A DNA stretch of 64,000 bases from Streptomyces sp. HB132 (GTDB lineage Bacteria; Actinomycetota; Actinomycetes; Streptomycetales; Streptomycetaceae): assembly GCF_016909575.1 (NCBI RefSeq), contig NZ_JAFBGA010000014.1, forward strand, positions 62,001 to 126,000, read 5' to 3'. Under the pieces are notes generated by a model. The model saw only the letters and a list, made by a program, of their open reading frames with translations, did no database searches and was not told the origin of the DNA. Shown in pieces: positions 24,186-33,597 of the stretch; the stretch's first letter is position 1; each line of letters starts with the position of its first letter. A program made the position numbers and the translations under genes.

Positions 24186-24983
24186 TCAGGCCTTGCGCGC
24201 GACCCCGCTGAACATGGCCACCTCGTCCGGCAGGCCGCCGCCGTCCGGCTCGGCGCGCCACCGGCTGCACGAGACCACTCCGGGCTCGAGGAGCTCCAGA
24301 CCGTCGAAGAACCGGTTGATGTCGGCGGGCGTCCGCTGCGTCAGCCTGGGCGTGCCGTTCTCGTTCCAGAACGCGACGGCCGCGTCCACGTCGGGCATCG
24401 ACGGGTCGGTGATCGTGTGGGAGAGGACGAGGTGGCTCCCGGACGGCAGGGCGTCCATGAGCCGGCGGACGAGACCGTACGCCTGGTCGTCGTCCTCGAT
24501 GAAGATGACCACGCCGAGCAGGACGAGGGCGACCGGTCGGCTGAGGTCCAGGGTCTTCGCCGCGTGCTCCAGGATGACGTCGACGTTGCGCAGGTCCTCG
24601 TCGAGGTAGTCGGTCCTGCCCTCCGGCGTACTGGTGAGCAGCGCGCGCGCGTGGGCGAGCACCAGCGGGTCGTTGTCGACGTAGACGATGCGGGACTCCG
24701 GCGCCAGCCGCTGGGCGACCTCGTGGGTGTTGTCCGCCGTCGGCAGGCCGGTGCCTATGTCGAGGAACTGCCGGATCCCGAGGTCTGCGACCAGATGGCG
24801 CACCGCCCGTCCGAGGAACAGCCGGTCCGCCTGCGCGTAGTCGCCGATGCCCGGGTGCAGCGTACGGATGTGGTCACCGGCCGCCTGGTCGACCGGGTAG
24901 TTGTCCTTGCCGCCCAGCCAGTAGTTCCAGATCCGGGCGGTGTGCGGCTGCGACGTGTTGATCCGGTCCGCCTGTGCGGGCAC
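24186..24983 (-). CDS. SAM-dependent methyltransferase, DUF574 (SCO/Sgr actinobacterial) family
   Basis: 265 residues. The opening TARIWNYWLGGKDNYPVDQAAGD is the hallmark of the actinobacterial DUF574 methyltransferases. The SAM motif is FLDIGTGLPTADNTHEVAQ, then the acidic loop VYVDNDPLVLAHARALL. Substrates of this large family, which has many paralogues in each streptomycete, are unknown. AGGAGG precedes the GTG start by four bases. It converges on the DsbA-like gene with 26 bases between the stops. Confidence 0.9.
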   Translation of the reverse strand: MPAQADRINTSQPHTARIWNYWLGGKDNYPVDQAAGDHIRTLHPGIGDYAQADRLFLGRAVRHLVADLGIRQFLDIGTGLPTADNTHEVAQRLAPESRIVYVDNDPLVLAHARALLTSTPEGRTDYLDEDLRNVDVILEHAAKTLDLSRPVALVLLGVVIFIEDDDQAYGLVRRLMDALPSGSHLVLSHTITDPSMPDVDAAVAFWNENGTPRLTQRTPADINRFFDGLELLEPGVVSCSRWRAEPDGGGLPDEVAMFSGVARKA

Positions 24984-25094
24984 TGGTCCTCCTGGGGGAG
25001 TCGAGCTGGGCGCATCGTCAACACGCAGCCTACAGAGCCTTGTTACGCCTGCCGGGCCAGGCCGGGGCAGCTCGACGCGGTGTGCCGGCGGTCG

Positions 25095-25898
25095 TCAGAA
25101 CATGACACGGGCGGCCAGCAGGGCGGCCTGGGCCGTCGGCTCGCCCTCCAGCTCCGGACGGCCCCGTGCGGGCCGCCCCGACAGGTGCCTGGCGAAGTCG
25201 ACCGCGTCCGCGTGGAGAGTGGCCGCCGGGGTGCCGATGCCCAGCAGACGGCGCCCGCCCGCCGGCCCGTGGAGGTCGATCTCCGCCGCGGGACCCGTCC
25301 AGGCGAGGGCCAGGTCCAGCACCACCTGGTCCACGATCTCCCGGTCGTGCCCGTCGAGGACCGGCTCGGCCCCGGTGGCGTCCGCGAGGTCCATGCGGTG
25401 CATCCAGGTGTCCCGGACCACGAGGACGTTGCCGAGGTAGTCCACCGAGTCGTCGGGCAGGGCCTTCGCCTCCGGGTAGAGCAGACTCAGCCGTGTCCTG
25501 CGCCGGACCGGTGCGGGCACACGGCGCAGGGCGATCAGGCCCTGGGGCGCGAAGTGGGCCAGTGCTCCGATCAGTTCCCTCCCCGGGACGGCCTGCCGGT
25601 CCTCGATCTGAACCTCGTTGTGCCCGTCGAGCCGGCCGAGATGCGGGTGGGTCCGCGCGGCCCGCCGGATCCGGCGCACGGCGACCCAGGGGCGCGGCAG
25701 TTCCTCGTACTGGCCGACGGTGTGGGCGAGCATGTCCCGGACCGTCCAGCCGGTGCAGACGGTCGGGCGCCGCCAGTCCTCGTCGGAGAGCTCACGGAAC
25801 GTCGAGAGCGTCGCCCGCAGCTCCGCCTCGTTGACCCGGCGCGCCCTCACCCCGTACGTGCGGGGGATGGCGCGGGCGGACGTCGTCGTGGTGGCCAT
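25095..25898 (-). CDS. Mycothiol-dependent maleylpyruvate isomerase/DinB-like protein
   Basis: 267 residues. The four-helix N-terminal domain shows the family pattern: LRELSDEDWRRPTVCTGWTVRDMLAHTVGQYEELP-type segment (about 32-70), with the His after MLAH a likely metal ligand, and VVRDTWMHRMDLADATG (about 165-182) with two further His-region ligands. The C-terminal part matches the SCP2-like tail of this family (EIDLHGPAGGRRLLGIG). Known members use mycothiol as cofactor in isomerising maleylpyruvate; most are of unknown substrate. The ATG at 25898 is chosen; longer in-frame extension to 26681 is not protein-like. Confidence 0.82.
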   Translation of the reverse strand: MATTTTSARAIPRTYGVRARRVNEAELRATLSTFRELSDEDWRRPTVCTGWTVRDMLAHTVGQYEELPRPWVAVRRIRRAARTHPHLGRLDGHNEVQIEDRQAVPGRELIGALAHFAPQGLIALRRVPAPVRRRTRLSLLYPEAKALPDDSVDYLGNVLVVRDTWMHRMDLADATGAEPVLDGHDREIVDQVVLDLALAWTGPAAEIDLHGPAGGRRLLGIGTPAATLHADAVDFARHLSGRPARGRPELEGEPTAQAALLAARVMF

Positions 25899-26024
25899 GG
25901 GCGCCTCCCGTCTTCCGGCAACAACGCTACGCCGACGGGGCACGGCCCGCCCTGCGCGGGAGCCCCCGAAACAGGGGGGCTGACCCCACTGACGCGGGCG
26001 TCCGGGGTTCGTAATGTGAGGCGC

Positions 26025-26459
26025 ATGGAAGCCCGTGACCCTGAGCTCAGGCGAGAGCTGGACGCCACCCTGAAGGCCCGCAGCGAGCTGGGGCCGGAGT
26101 ACGAGTCCGCGCTCATCGACTCGTTCCTGGAGAAGGTCGACCAGCGGCTGGCCGGGACGCACGACCGGGGGACGCACGACCGGCGGGCGAGGCGGCACCT
26201 CGCCGAGCGTCGGACGGCCGCCGCCTGGGACGGTCAGCGGCCCGCCGGGCCGGACGGGACCTTCGGGGAGCGCTTCGGCTTCGGGGCCGTATCGCTGGTC
26301 CTGGCCATCCCCCTGTCCGCGATCGGCGTCGCGAACGCCGGGATCGACGGGCTCGTGGTGGCCTGGCTGGGGATCTTCGGCGTGAACGCCGTGCACTCCG
26401 CACGCGTGTGGCCGTGGACCGGGAGGAGGCGGCGGACCTCGCCCCACCGGGACGACTGA
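26025..26459 (+). CDS. Small 2-TM protein of unknown function
   Basis: 144 residues. An acidic, helical N-terminal half with many charged residues (ELRRELDATLKARSELGPEYESALIDSFLEKVDQRL split by short turns) is followed by two membrane helices (about 90-110 and 112-130) and a basic tail. Related actinobacterial proteins are annotated only as integral membrane proteins. The ATG has no strong ribosome site. It diverges from the maleylpyruvate isomerase-like gene and has its own terminator. No function can be inferred. Confidence 0.7.
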   Translation: MEARDPELRRELDATLKARSELGPEYESALIDSFLEKVDQRLAGTHDRGTHDRRARRHLAERRTAAAWDGQRPAGPDGTFGERFGFGAVSLVLAIPLSAIGVANAGIDGLVVAWLGIFGVNAVHSARVWPWTGRRRRTSPHRDD

Positions 26460-26500
26460 GACGGACGGCAACGGCAGGAACGCCCGCACGGGTGAATAGT

Positions 26501-26557
26501 CGCGGGGACCGCCGCACCCCCGGTCGCCCGGGGGGCGGGACGACGGCGGTCCCCGCG
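26501..26557. terminator. Terminator after the 2-TM protein gene
   Basis: Perfect 14-bp inverted repeat (CGCGGGGACCGCCG at 26501-26514, complement at 26544-26557) with a 29-base loop that is itself G+C-rich and self-complementary. The rest of the 300-base gap to 26760 shows nothing else. Confidence 0.65.
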
Positions 26558-26760
26558 AGGGACGCGGTCCCCGGGTCAGGGCCGGGTGCCGCGTCCGGGC
26601 GACGGTGGAGGTCCGGGAGCCGCTCCGTAGTCCGTGTCGCCGTATGTGGTGCCGGCGGGTTTCCCTGCCGACACCCATCACTCTGCCGGAGCCGTGTTAA
26701 GCCGGTGCTGCGTCGACGTGTCGCGCTCGTACCGTTTTCGCGAAGCCCCGGGAACCGTGC

Positions 26761-28164
26761 TCACTGCTTGGGTGCGGCGTCCTTCGCCAGGAAGGCCAGC
26801 AGGTCCTGCCTGCTCACGACGCCCGTGGGCTTGCCCTCGACGAGGACGATCGCCGCGTCGGCACCGTTCGTACCGCCGAGCACGGCCATCAGGTCCTCGA
26901 CCGGCTCACCGGAACCGACCTGCGGCAGCGGGGCCGACATGTGTTTCTCCAGCGGGTCGGTCAGTGTGGCCCGCTGGGTGAACAGCGCGTCCAGGAGCTC
27001 ACGCTCCACGACGGAGCCGATGACCTCGGCGGCCATCACGTCGGGGTGCCCGGCGCCCGGCTTCACGATCGGCATCTGGGAGACGCCGTACTCCCGCAGG
27101 ACGTCGATGGCCTCGCCTACCGTCTCCTCGGGGTGCATGTGGACGAGTGAGGGCAGCGGCCCCTCCTTGAAGTCGAGGACGGCGCCGACCCGCGCGGACG
27201 GGCCGGTGTCCTCGAGGAAGCCGTAGTCGGCCATCCACTCGTCGTTGAAGATCTTGCTCATGTAGCCGCGGCCGCTGTCCGGCAGCAGGACGACCACCAC
27301 GTCCTCGGGACCGAGGCGCTTGGCGACCTCGAGGGCCGCGACGACCGCCATGCCGCAGGAACCGCCGACGAGCAGCCCCTCCTCCTTGGCGAGGCGCCGC
27401 GTCATCTGGAAGGAGTCCTTGTCCGAGACCGCGACGATCTCGTCCGTGACCGTGCGGTCGTAGGCGCTCGGCCAGAAGTCCTCGCCGACGCCCTCCACGA
27501 GGTACGGACGTCCGGAACCGCCGGAGTAGACGGAGCCCTCCGGGTCGGCGCCGATGACCTGCACGCGGTTCTCGCTGACCTCCTTGAGGTAGCGGCCGGT
27601 GCCACTGATGGTGCCGCCCGTGCCGACGCCGGCGACGAAGTGGGTGATCCGCCCCTCCGTCTGCTTCCAGAGCTCGGGGCCCGTCGTCTCGTAGTGCGAG
27701 CGCGGGTTGTTGGGGTTGGAGTACTGGTCGGGCTTCCAGGCCCCCGGTGTCTCTCGGACCAGGCGGTCGGAGACGTTGTAGTACGAGTCCGGGTGGTCCG
27801 GGTCAACGGCCGTCGGGCAGACGACGACCTCCGCGCCGTACGCGCGCAGCACGTTGATCTTGTCCGTGGACACCTTGTCCGGGCAGACGAAGATGCACTT
27901 GTAGCCCTTCTGCTGGGCGACGATGGCCAGGCCGACGCCCGTGTTGCCGCTGGTCGGCTCCACGATCGTGCCGCCGGGCAGGAGCTCACCGCTCTCCTCG
28001 GCCGCCTCGATCATGCGCAGCGCGATGCGGTCCTTGACCGACCCGCCGGGGTTGAAGTACTCGACCTTGGCCAGGACCGTCGCCTGAATGCCTGCCGACA
28101 CATTGCGCAGCCTGACCAGCGGGGTGTTGCCGACAAGACTGATCATCGAATCGTGGAATTGCAC
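26761..28164 (-). CDS. Cystathionine beta-synthase
   Basis: 467 residues from a GTG at 28164 with GGAG six bases upstream. A PLP enzyme condensing serine and homocysteine to cystathionine (reverse transsulfuration). PLP lysine is Lys44 in FNPGGSVKDRIALRMIE; the phosphate-binding loop is GVGTGGTISGTG; the substrate loop is EPTSGNTGVGLA. Two CBS domains follow (about 340-455), which may bind adenosyl ligands. No N-terminal heme region, unlike animal enzymes. It diverges from the SGNH hydrolase. Cysteine synthase is a distant alternative, but the C-terminal CBS pair favours this call. Confidence 0.93.
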   Translation of the reverse strand: MQFHDSMISLVGNTPLVRLRNVSAGIQATVLAKVEYFNPGGSVKDRIALRMIEAAEESGELLPGGTIVEPTSGNTGVGLAIVAQQKGYKCIFVCPDKVSTDKINVLRAYGAEVVVCPTAVDPDHPDSYYNVSDRLVRETPGAWKPDQYSNPNNPRSHYETTGPELWKQTEGRITHFVAGVGTGGTISGTGRYLKEVSENRVQVIGADPEGSVYSGGSGRPYLVEGVGEDFWPSAYDRTVTDEIVAVSDKDSFQMTRRLAKEEGLLVGGSCGMAVVAALEVAKRLGPEDVVVVLLPDSGRGYMSKIFNDEWMADYGFLEDTGPSARVGAVLDFKEGPLPSLVHMHPEETVGEAIDVLREYGVSQMPIVKPGAGHPDVMAAEVIGSVVERELLDALFTQRATLTDPLEKHMSAPLPQVGSGEPVEDLMAVLGGTNGADAAIVLVEGKPTGVVSRQDLLAFLAKDAAPKQ

Positions 28165-28304
28165 CGTGTACTCCGGGGTCTCCGAGATGGTCAGGCAAGA
28201 GTATGCGTACGGGCAGGAGATTGGACGAAGCGATTGAGTAACGCCCTCCACGGGGCAGGTAGTGCTGTGTACGGCTGTACGGCACGGAGGAGGTGGACCG
28301 GACT

Positions 28305-29363
28305 GTGTCGAGAGCGAGGGTGGCACGGCGGATCGCAGCGGGTGCGGCCTACGGGGGCGGCAGCGTCGGGCTGATCGGGGCCGCGACCGTGGGTCTGGTA
28401 CTGGCCGAGGTGCAGTTGGCGAAACGGCAGGTGGGCGGCGGCAAGGCACCGGTCCCGCCGAGCGCCGACGGACGGTACGGGGTGGCCTTCGCCGGCCCTT
28501 CGCACCCGCTGCGCTTCGTGATGCTGGGTGACTCCACGGCGGCGGGCCAGGGCGTGCGCAGGGCCGGACAGACGCCGGGGGCGCTGCTGGCGTCCGGGCT
28601 GGCCGCGGTCGCCGAGAGGCCGGTGGATCTTCGGAACGTGGCCCTGCCCGGTGCCCGCTCGGACGACCTGGAGCGGCAGGTGTCCGTGGTGCTGGCGGAT
28701 CCCTCGGGGGTGCCGGACGTCTGCGTGATCATGATCGGCGCGAACGACGTGACCAACCGGATGCCCGCGACACTGTCGGTGCGCTGTCTGGGCACGGCCG
28801 TACGGAGGCTGCGCACGGCCGGCGCGGAGGTGGTCGTCGGCACCTGCCCGGACCTGGGCACGATCGAGCCGGTCTACCAGCCCCTGCGGTGGCTCGCCAG
28901 GCGGGTGAGCCGGCAGCTGGCCGCGGCCCAGACGATCGGCGCGGTGGAACAGGGCGGACGGACGGTCTCGCTGGGCGACCTGCTCGGCCCCGAATTCGAG
29001 GCGAACCCCCGGGAGCTCTTCGGCCCCGACAACTACCACCCGTCGGCCGAGGGGTACGCGACCGCCTCGATGGCCATGCTGCCGACCCTGTGCGCGTCCC
29101 TCGGCCTGTGGCCGGAGTCCGACCGGCTGGACGGCTCGCGCCGCGAGGGCATGCTGCCGGTCGCGAAGGCGGCGTCCAGGGCGGCCCGGGAGGCGGGCAC
29201 CGAGGTGACGGCGGCGCGCGCCCCATGGGCTCTGCTCAAGCACCGCAGGCGCCGGCGCCTGCCCGCCCATACGGAACCGGTGCCGCACGAGGACGGCGGA
29301 ACGGACACGGACGGCGGACCGGTGCGCGGACACGGGTCCGGGGCGACGTGGCGGCGGGCATGA
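28305..29363 (+). CDS. SGNH/GDSL-type hydrolase, membrane-anchored
   Basis: About 352 residues. An N-terminal helix (GAAYGGGSVGLIGAATVGLVLA) anchors or secretes it. Block I RFVMLGDSTAAGQGV holds the nucleophile Ser, block III VIMIGANDVTN the oxyanion Asn, and block V DNYHPSAEGYA the catalytic Asp/His. The tail is basic and Pro-rich. These hydrolases act on esters or acyl groups; no natural substrate is known. AGGAGG ends 11 bases before the GTG at 28305, and an in-frame GTG at 28293 overlaps the ribosome site. It is divergent from the cystathionine beta-synthase. Confidence 0.88.
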   Translation: MSRARVARRIAAGAAYGGGSVGLIGAATVGLVLAEVQLAKRQVGGGKAPVPPSADGRYGVAFAGPSHPLRFVMLGDSTAAGQGVRRAGQTPGALLASGLAAVAERPVDLRNVALPGARSDDLERQVSVVLADPSGVPDVCVIMIGANDVTNRMPATLSVRCLGTAVRRLRTAGAEVVVGTCPDLGTIEPVYQPLRWLARRVSRQLAAAQTIGAVEQGGRTVSLGDLLGPEFEANPRELFGPDNYHPSAEGYATASMAMLPTLCASLGLWPESDRLDGSRREGMLPVAKAASRAAREAGTEVTAARAPWALLKHRRRRRLPAHTEPVPHEDGGTDTDGGPVRGHGSGATWRRA

Positions 29364-29523
29364 CCGTGATCCCCCACCGCCGGAGGAACAATGCGGGCGA
29401 CTGAGCGGTTGCTTAGAAAAGAGGTCCGCATCACATCACCTGTTGGGTGACCTCAGCTATACGTCCGGGTAACTTCCAAAGCAGCCCAGCCTTCCTGCCT
29501 TCCAGCCCTCATGGAGCCGCGTG

Positions 29524-30744
29524 ATGCCCGAAGCCGTGATCGTCTCTGCTGCCCGTTCGCCGATCGGCCGGGCCTTCAAGGGGTCCCTCAAGGACCTGCG
29601 CGCGGACGACCTGACCGCGACCATCATCCAGACCGCGCTGGCCAAGGTCCCCGAGCTGGACCCCAGGGACATCGACGACCTGATGCTCGGCTGCGGCCTC
29701 CCCGGCGGCGAGCAGGGCAACAACCTGGGCCGCGTCATCGCCGTACAGATGGGGATGGACCACCTTCCCGGTTGCACGGTCACGCGCTACTGCTCGTCCT
29801 CGCTCCAGACCAGCCGCATGGCGCTGCACGCCATCAAGGCAGGCGAGGGTGACGTGTTCATCTCCGCCGGTGTCGAGATGGTGTCCCGGTTCGCGAAGGG
29901 CAACTCCGACAGCCTGCCGGACACGCACAACCCGCTGTTCGCCGACGCCGAGGCCCGCACGGCGGCCCGTGCCGAGGAGTCCGGGACGAGCTGGACCGAC
30001 CCGCGCGAGGAGGGCCTGGTCCCCGACGCGTACATCTCAATGGGGCAGACCGCCGAGAACCTCGCCCGGATCAAGGGCGTCACCCGCCAGGACATGGACG
30101 AGTTCGGCGTGCGGTCGCAGAACCTCGCCGAGGAAGCCCTCAAGAACGGCTTCTGGGAGCGCGAGATCACTCCCGTGACCACGCCGGACGGCACGGTCGT
30201 CTCCAAGGACGACGGCCCCCGCGCGGGCGTCACCCTGGAGGGCGTGCAGGGCCTGAAGCCCGCGTTCCGCCCCGACGGGCTCGTCACCGCGGCCAACTGC
30301 TGCCCGCTCAACGACGGCGCCGCCGCGCTCGTGATCATGTCGGACACCAAGGCGCGTGAGCTGGGCCTGACCCCGCTGGCCCGGATCGTCTCGACCGGCG
30401 TCTCCGGCCTGTCCCCCGAGATCATGGGCTACGGGCCGGTCGAGGCCAGCAAGCAGGCGCTGAAGCGCGCCGGGCTGACCATCGACGACATCGATCTGGC
30501 CGAGCTCAACGAGGCGTTCGCCGCCCAGGTCATCCCGTCCTACCGGGACCTCGGCCTGCCGCTCGACAAGGTCAACGTCAACGGCGGCGCGATCGCCGTG
30601 GGCCACCCCTTCGGGATGACGGGCGCCCGCATCACCGGCACGCTGATCAACAGCCTGCAGTTCCACGACAAGCAGTTCGGCCTCGAGACGATGTGCGTGG
30701 GCGGCGGCCAGGGCATGGCCATGGTCATCGAGCGGCTGAGCTGA
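29524..30744 (+). CDS. Acetyl-CoA C-acetyltransferase (thiolase)
   Basis: 406 residues, normal for a thiolase. Nucleophile Cys90 in VTRYCSSSLQTSRMA, the His of AVGHPFGMTG and the second Cys in ETMCVGGGQGMAM. The enzyme makes or splits acetoacetyl-CoA or longer beta-ketoacyl-CoA with CoA. GGAG lies 7 to 10 bases before the ATG at 29524 (an overlapping GTG at 29521 would add one residue). No other beta-oxidation gene is adjacent, so biosynthetic or degradative use is open. A canonical terminator with a U-rich tail follows about 140 bases later. Confidence 0.95.
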   Translation: MPEAVIVSAARSPIGRAFKGSLKDLRADDLTATIIQTALAKVPELDPRDIDDLMLGCGLPGGEQGNNLGRVIAVQMGMDHLPGCTVTRYCSSSLQTSRMALHAIKAGEGDVFISAGVEMVSRFAKGNSDSLPDTHNPLFADAEARTAARAEESGTSWTDPREEGLVPDAYISMGQTAENLARIKGVTRQDMDEFGVRSQNLAEEALKNGFWEREITPVTTPDGTVVSKDDGPRAGVTLEGVQGLKPAFRPDGLVTAANCCPLNDGAAALVIMSDTKARELGLTPLARIVSTGVSGLSPEIMGYGPVEASKQALKRAGLTIDDIDLAELNEAFAAQVIPSYRDLGLPLDKVNVNGGAIAVGHPFGMTGARITGTLINSLQFHDKQFGLETMCVGGGQGMAMVIERLS

Positions 30745-30886
30745 GCCGTAGCGGAGGGCAGGGGGACCCCCGGCCGAAGGCCGGAGGAGAGCCGCCCGAG
30801 GTGGACGCCCTTCCGGGCACGGCACCCGCCCCTCCCTCCCGCGCGAGGGCCCGCTCGAACCGGCCCGAGGTCCGATCGTGACCGAA

Positions 30887-30930
30887 TCTCCCCCAGGATG
30901 TGATCTGCATCCCGGGGGAGAGTTGTTTTC
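30887..30930 (+). terminator. Rho-independent terminator with U-rich tail
   Basis: Stem 30887-30900 against 30908-30921 (14 bp, one mismatch) with loop TGATCTG, followed by GTTGTTTTC. This is rare in such DNA for having a U-tract. A weaker stem CCGGCC-GAA-GGCCGG lies nearer the thiolase (30770-30784). Confidence 0.8.
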
Positions 30931-31044
30931 GCAGGTCACACCAGCCACAAGACTAAACACCGGGCCCAAAGTCCTGTCCAATTCGTGACGTAATGCACTG
31001 ACAGCAGGTGTCGGCACAGGACAAGCTGATGTAGGAAGTCGGGG

Positions 31045-31920
31045 GTGTCGATTGAAACCGGGAGTATGTCAGTGAGCGCCATGCCGTTTGCCCTGTTGCT
31101 GACCACCGCCGCTGCCACGGCCGTCGGCGCCGCCGCTCTGCACGCTGCTCACGGGCTGCGCAAGCAGGTCGCCGCCCTGCGCACGGAGCTGGCGGAAGGA
31201 CGGAGCCTCCACGCATCCGTGCCCGAACAGCAGAACCGGAGCTCCGGGACACCCGCCGAGGAGATACGCGCGGCGGTCGCCGACGCGCTCGCCGAGGAGC
31301 GGGAGCGTGAACTCGCCGAGGCCCGCGCCTTCTGGGCGGCCCAGGAGGCGCGCGACGCCGCCGACGCCCCGTCACTGCTGGGCGGGCTCGGCGACGAAGT
31401 CCCGTTCTTCATGCCCCGGCAGGCGGACTTCGCCGGCCTGGAGGCGATGGACCTCGAAGCCACCGAGGCCCTGGACGAGCTGGCGGAGCTGGCCGAACTC
31501 ACCGACCTGCCCGAGGTGGTCGAGTACGCGGAGTTCGCCGAGGACTCCCCCGAGCTGGCCGCGGCCCGCCGCCGCCACCCGTCGCACCCGGACTTCGTCC
31601 CCGCACAGGCACCCGTGGTCACCGACCATGAGCGTACCGTGAACCGCCTGGAGCGGCTCGCCGATACCGCCACGGAACTCACGGACGTGCGCCCCGGCCC
31701 CCTCGGGACGCTCGATGTGTACGTCTTCGCCGACGGCACCACGCTCTGCATGACCCCGGGCCACCGGGAGACCGCCGAGCGGCTCGCGGACTCGCTGCGC
31801 TCCGGTGAACAGCCGGTACTGCTGGGCGGTTCCGGGGTCTCCGGCGCCTACGCGCTGACGTTCTCGTGCGGCAGGGAGAACGTCTACATACTCGCCGACC
31901 GCGTCATCGCCTCGTTCTAG
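31045..31920 (+). CDS. Membrane-anchored protein of unknown function
   Basis: 291 residues from a GTG at 31045 with AGGAAG 6 bases upstream; an ATG at 31066 (MSVSAMPFALL) is a good alternative. A membrane helix (about 13-34) is followed by a coiled-coil-like charged stretch (HGLRKQVAALRTELAEGRS; EEIRAAVADALAEEREREL), a strongly acidic region (140-180) and a C-terminal domain (205-290) with beta pattern LGTLDVYVFADGTTLCMTPGHRETAERL. I do not recognise the family. The stop overlaps the stop of a convergent gene by two bases. Confidence 0.7.
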   Translation: MSIETGSMSVSAMPFALLLTTAAATAVGAAALHAAHGLRKQVAALRTELAEGRSLHASVPEQQNRSSGTPAEEIRAAVADALAEERERELAEARAFWAAQEARDAADAPSLLGGLGDEVPFFMPRQADFAGLEAMDLEATEALDELAELAELTDLPEVVEYAEFAEDSPELAAARRRHPSHPDFVPAQAPVVTDHERTVNRLERLADTATELTDVRPGPLGTLDVYVFADGTTLCMTPGHRETAERLADSLRSGEQPVLLGGSGVSGAYALTFSCGRENVYILADRVIASF

Positions 31921-32246
31921 CGCGGCCCGGGTGCGAACGCCCGACCCGCCGCCTCCTCGACACGACGCACGGCCTCGTCCAGCTCCTGGGACGAGGCCGT
32001 TTCCAGTGCCACGGCCAGGTCCCGGCCAGCGACCGCGAGCTGGTCACCGACGGCGAATATCCCGACGTCCGGCATGATCCTCGGCTCCCGGTCCGGCGCT
32101 TCGGCGCGCTGGGCCCGGGCGGACAGCTCCCTGGCCGTCACCAGGGCCTCTGCGGCCACGCCGCGCTGCAGCCGGCTCTGCGGAGTGCTCCGCAGGCGGT
32201 CGGCGAATCGGTCCACGGCGGCGATCAGGGGGGTCGTATCGAGCAC
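31917..32246 (-). CDS. Small helical protein of unknown function
   Basis: 109 residues from a GTG at 32246. It is predicted to be alpha-helical and charged, with a Leu/Arg-rich start (TPLIAAVDRFADRLRSTPQSRLQRG) and a central VGIFAVGDQLAVAGRDLAVAL. I do not recognise it. It is convergent with the preceding membrane protein, overlapping in the stop codons, and divergent from the DUF4287 gene. Third-position G+C is normal for the strand, which supports coding. Confidence 0.6.
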   Translation of the reverse strand: MLDTTPLIAAVDRFADRLRSTPQSRLQRGVAAEALVTARELSARAQRAEAPDREPRIMPDVGIFAVGDQLAVAGRDLAVALETASSQELDEAVRRVEEAAGRAFAPGPR

Positions 32247-32346
32247 GCCGTGACCCTACGCGCCCCCACCGGATGGTTGCCAACGCCGCGGTGCTCGGGC
32301 ACGGTGTCGGGAAGGAACAGCAACGCGTACTGCGTCGGAGGCGCCG

Positions 32347-32577
32347 ATGTCTCAAGTCTTCTCCGAAGAAACCCATCGCAACCTGCTCTCCCGGATCCCC
32401 CACTGCACCGGTCGCGACATCGCGGACTGGCTCCGCACCGTCGACGAAGGCCCCTCTCTCTTCCGCTTCGAGGAGAAGGTCAGCTGGCTGCGCAGCGAAC
32501 ACGACCTCACCTACGGCCACGCCAAGGCGATCATCCATGAGTACGACCTGAGACGGGCCGCCCGCAAGCTCATCTGA
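32347..32577 (+). CDS. DUF4287-family small protein
   Basis: 76 residues from the ATG at 32347. The pattern HRNLLSRIPHCTGRDIADWLRTVDEGPSLFRFEEKVSWLRSEHDLTYGHAKAIIHEYD fits the DUF4287 fold found in small actinobacterial proteins and fused to other domains elsewhere (shown in two parts here to stay short: a helix with an Arg-Asp-Ile-Ala-Asp-Trp core, then a helix ending Gly-His-Ala-Lys-Ala-Ile). Its role is unknown. It faces the Bax-inhibitor gene through a shared terminator. Confidence 0.75.
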   Translation: MSQVFSEETHRNLLSRIPHCTGRDIADWLRTVDEGPSLFRFEEKVSWLRSEHDLTYGHAKAIIHEYDLRRAARKLI

Positions 32578-32600
32578 GGACGGCCCCCTCCCCGCGACAT

Positions 32601-32639
32601 ACGGAACGGCCCGCAGGCAGGGCCTGAGGGCCGTTCCGT
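32601..32639. terminator. Bidirectional terminator between DUF4287 and Bax-inhibitor genes
   Basis: Perfect 12-bp stem (ACGGAACGGCCC / GGGCCGTTCCGT) extended inward by a short second stem (GCAGGC / GCCTGA), between convergent genes. Confidence 0.8.
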
Positions 32640-32658
32640 CGTCGTCGCGCCTACGGGG

Positions 32659-33546
32659 TCAGTCGTCCCCGTTGAGGATGGAGAGCAGACGCAGCATCTC
32701 CAGGTAGATCCACACCAGGGTCATGGTGAGGCCGAAGGCCGCCAGCCATGCCTCCTCACGCGGTGCGCCGAAGTTGACGCCGTCCTCGACCTGCTTGAAG
32801 TCCAGGGCCAGGAAGCACGCACCGAGGATGATGCCGATGACGCCGAAGAGGATGCCGAGGCCGCCGCTGCGGAAGCCCAGGCCGTCACCGCCGCCGAACA
32901 CGGAGAACAGCAGGTTGACCATCATCAGGAGCACGAAGCCCATGGCCGCGGCCATCACGAAGCCGTAGAAACGGCGCGTGACGCGGATCCAGCGCATCTT
33001 GTACGCGATGAGGACACCGGCGAAGACACACATGGTGCCCATCACCGCCTGCATCACCGTGCCGGGGCCGATGTAGGTGCTGACCGCGCTGGAGATCACT
33101 CCGAGGAAGACACCCTCGAAGGCCGCGTACGCGAGGATGATCGCCGGCGAGGCCTTGCGCTTGAACGACTGGATCATCGCGAAGACGAACGCCACCAGGG
33201 CGGCGCCGATGGCGATGCCGTACGACTTGCCGAGATTGGCCTCGTCGACCGGCAGCAGGGCCCAGGAGAGCGCGGCGGTGAGCACCACGGTGCCCAGCGT
33301 CATCGCCGTACGCGTGACGACGTCGTCGATCGTCATCGCACCGGAGCGCGCCGGCGCCTGCGGGGCGCCGTACTGGGTGTCCTGCTGGGCGTAGGGGTTC
33401 GTGGCGTACGGGTTGGCGGCGGTGCCCTGCGCGTACGGGTTGGCACCCGCTGCGGGGGCCCCGGCCTGCGGCACCGCGTTGAAGCCCGCGTGGCCGTTGT
33501 CGCGGCTGAACCCCCGTCGCGAGAAGACCGGGTTGCTGCTCCTCAT
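32659..33546 (-). CDS. Bax inhibitor-1/YccA-family membrane protein
   Basis: 295 residues. A long N-terminal segment with repeated NPYAQ/NPYATNPYA units (about 34-52) precedes seven membrane helices. BI-1 signatures in the C-terminal part include FEGVFLGVISSA, VFAGVLIAYKM and the final EMLRLLSILNGDD, whose acidic pair resembles the pH-sensing dyad of BsYetJ-like calcium-leak channels. GGAGGAG precedes the ATG at 33546 by five bases. It is the last gene before bldA. The role is probably calcium or membrane stress; that is family knowledge. Confidence 0.9.
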   Translation of the reverse strand: MRSSNPVFSRRGFSRDNGHAGFNAVPQAGAPAAGANPYAQGTAANPYATNPYAQQDTQYGAPQAPARSGAMTIDDVVTRTAMTLGTVVLTAALSWALLPVDEANLGKSYGIAIGAALVAFVFAMIQSFKRKASPAIILAYAAFEGVFLGVISSAVSTYIGPGTVMQAVMGTMCVFAGVLIAYKMRWIRVTRRFYGFVMAAAMGFVLLMMVNLLFSVFGGGDGLGFRSGGLGILFGVIGIILGACFLALDFKQVEDGVNFGAPREEAWLAAFGLTMTLVWIYLEMLRLLSILNGDD

Positions 33547-33597
33547 TTCACTCCTCCATGGCCACCGTGCGCGGCCTTGCGTCAAGAGTAATGGGTA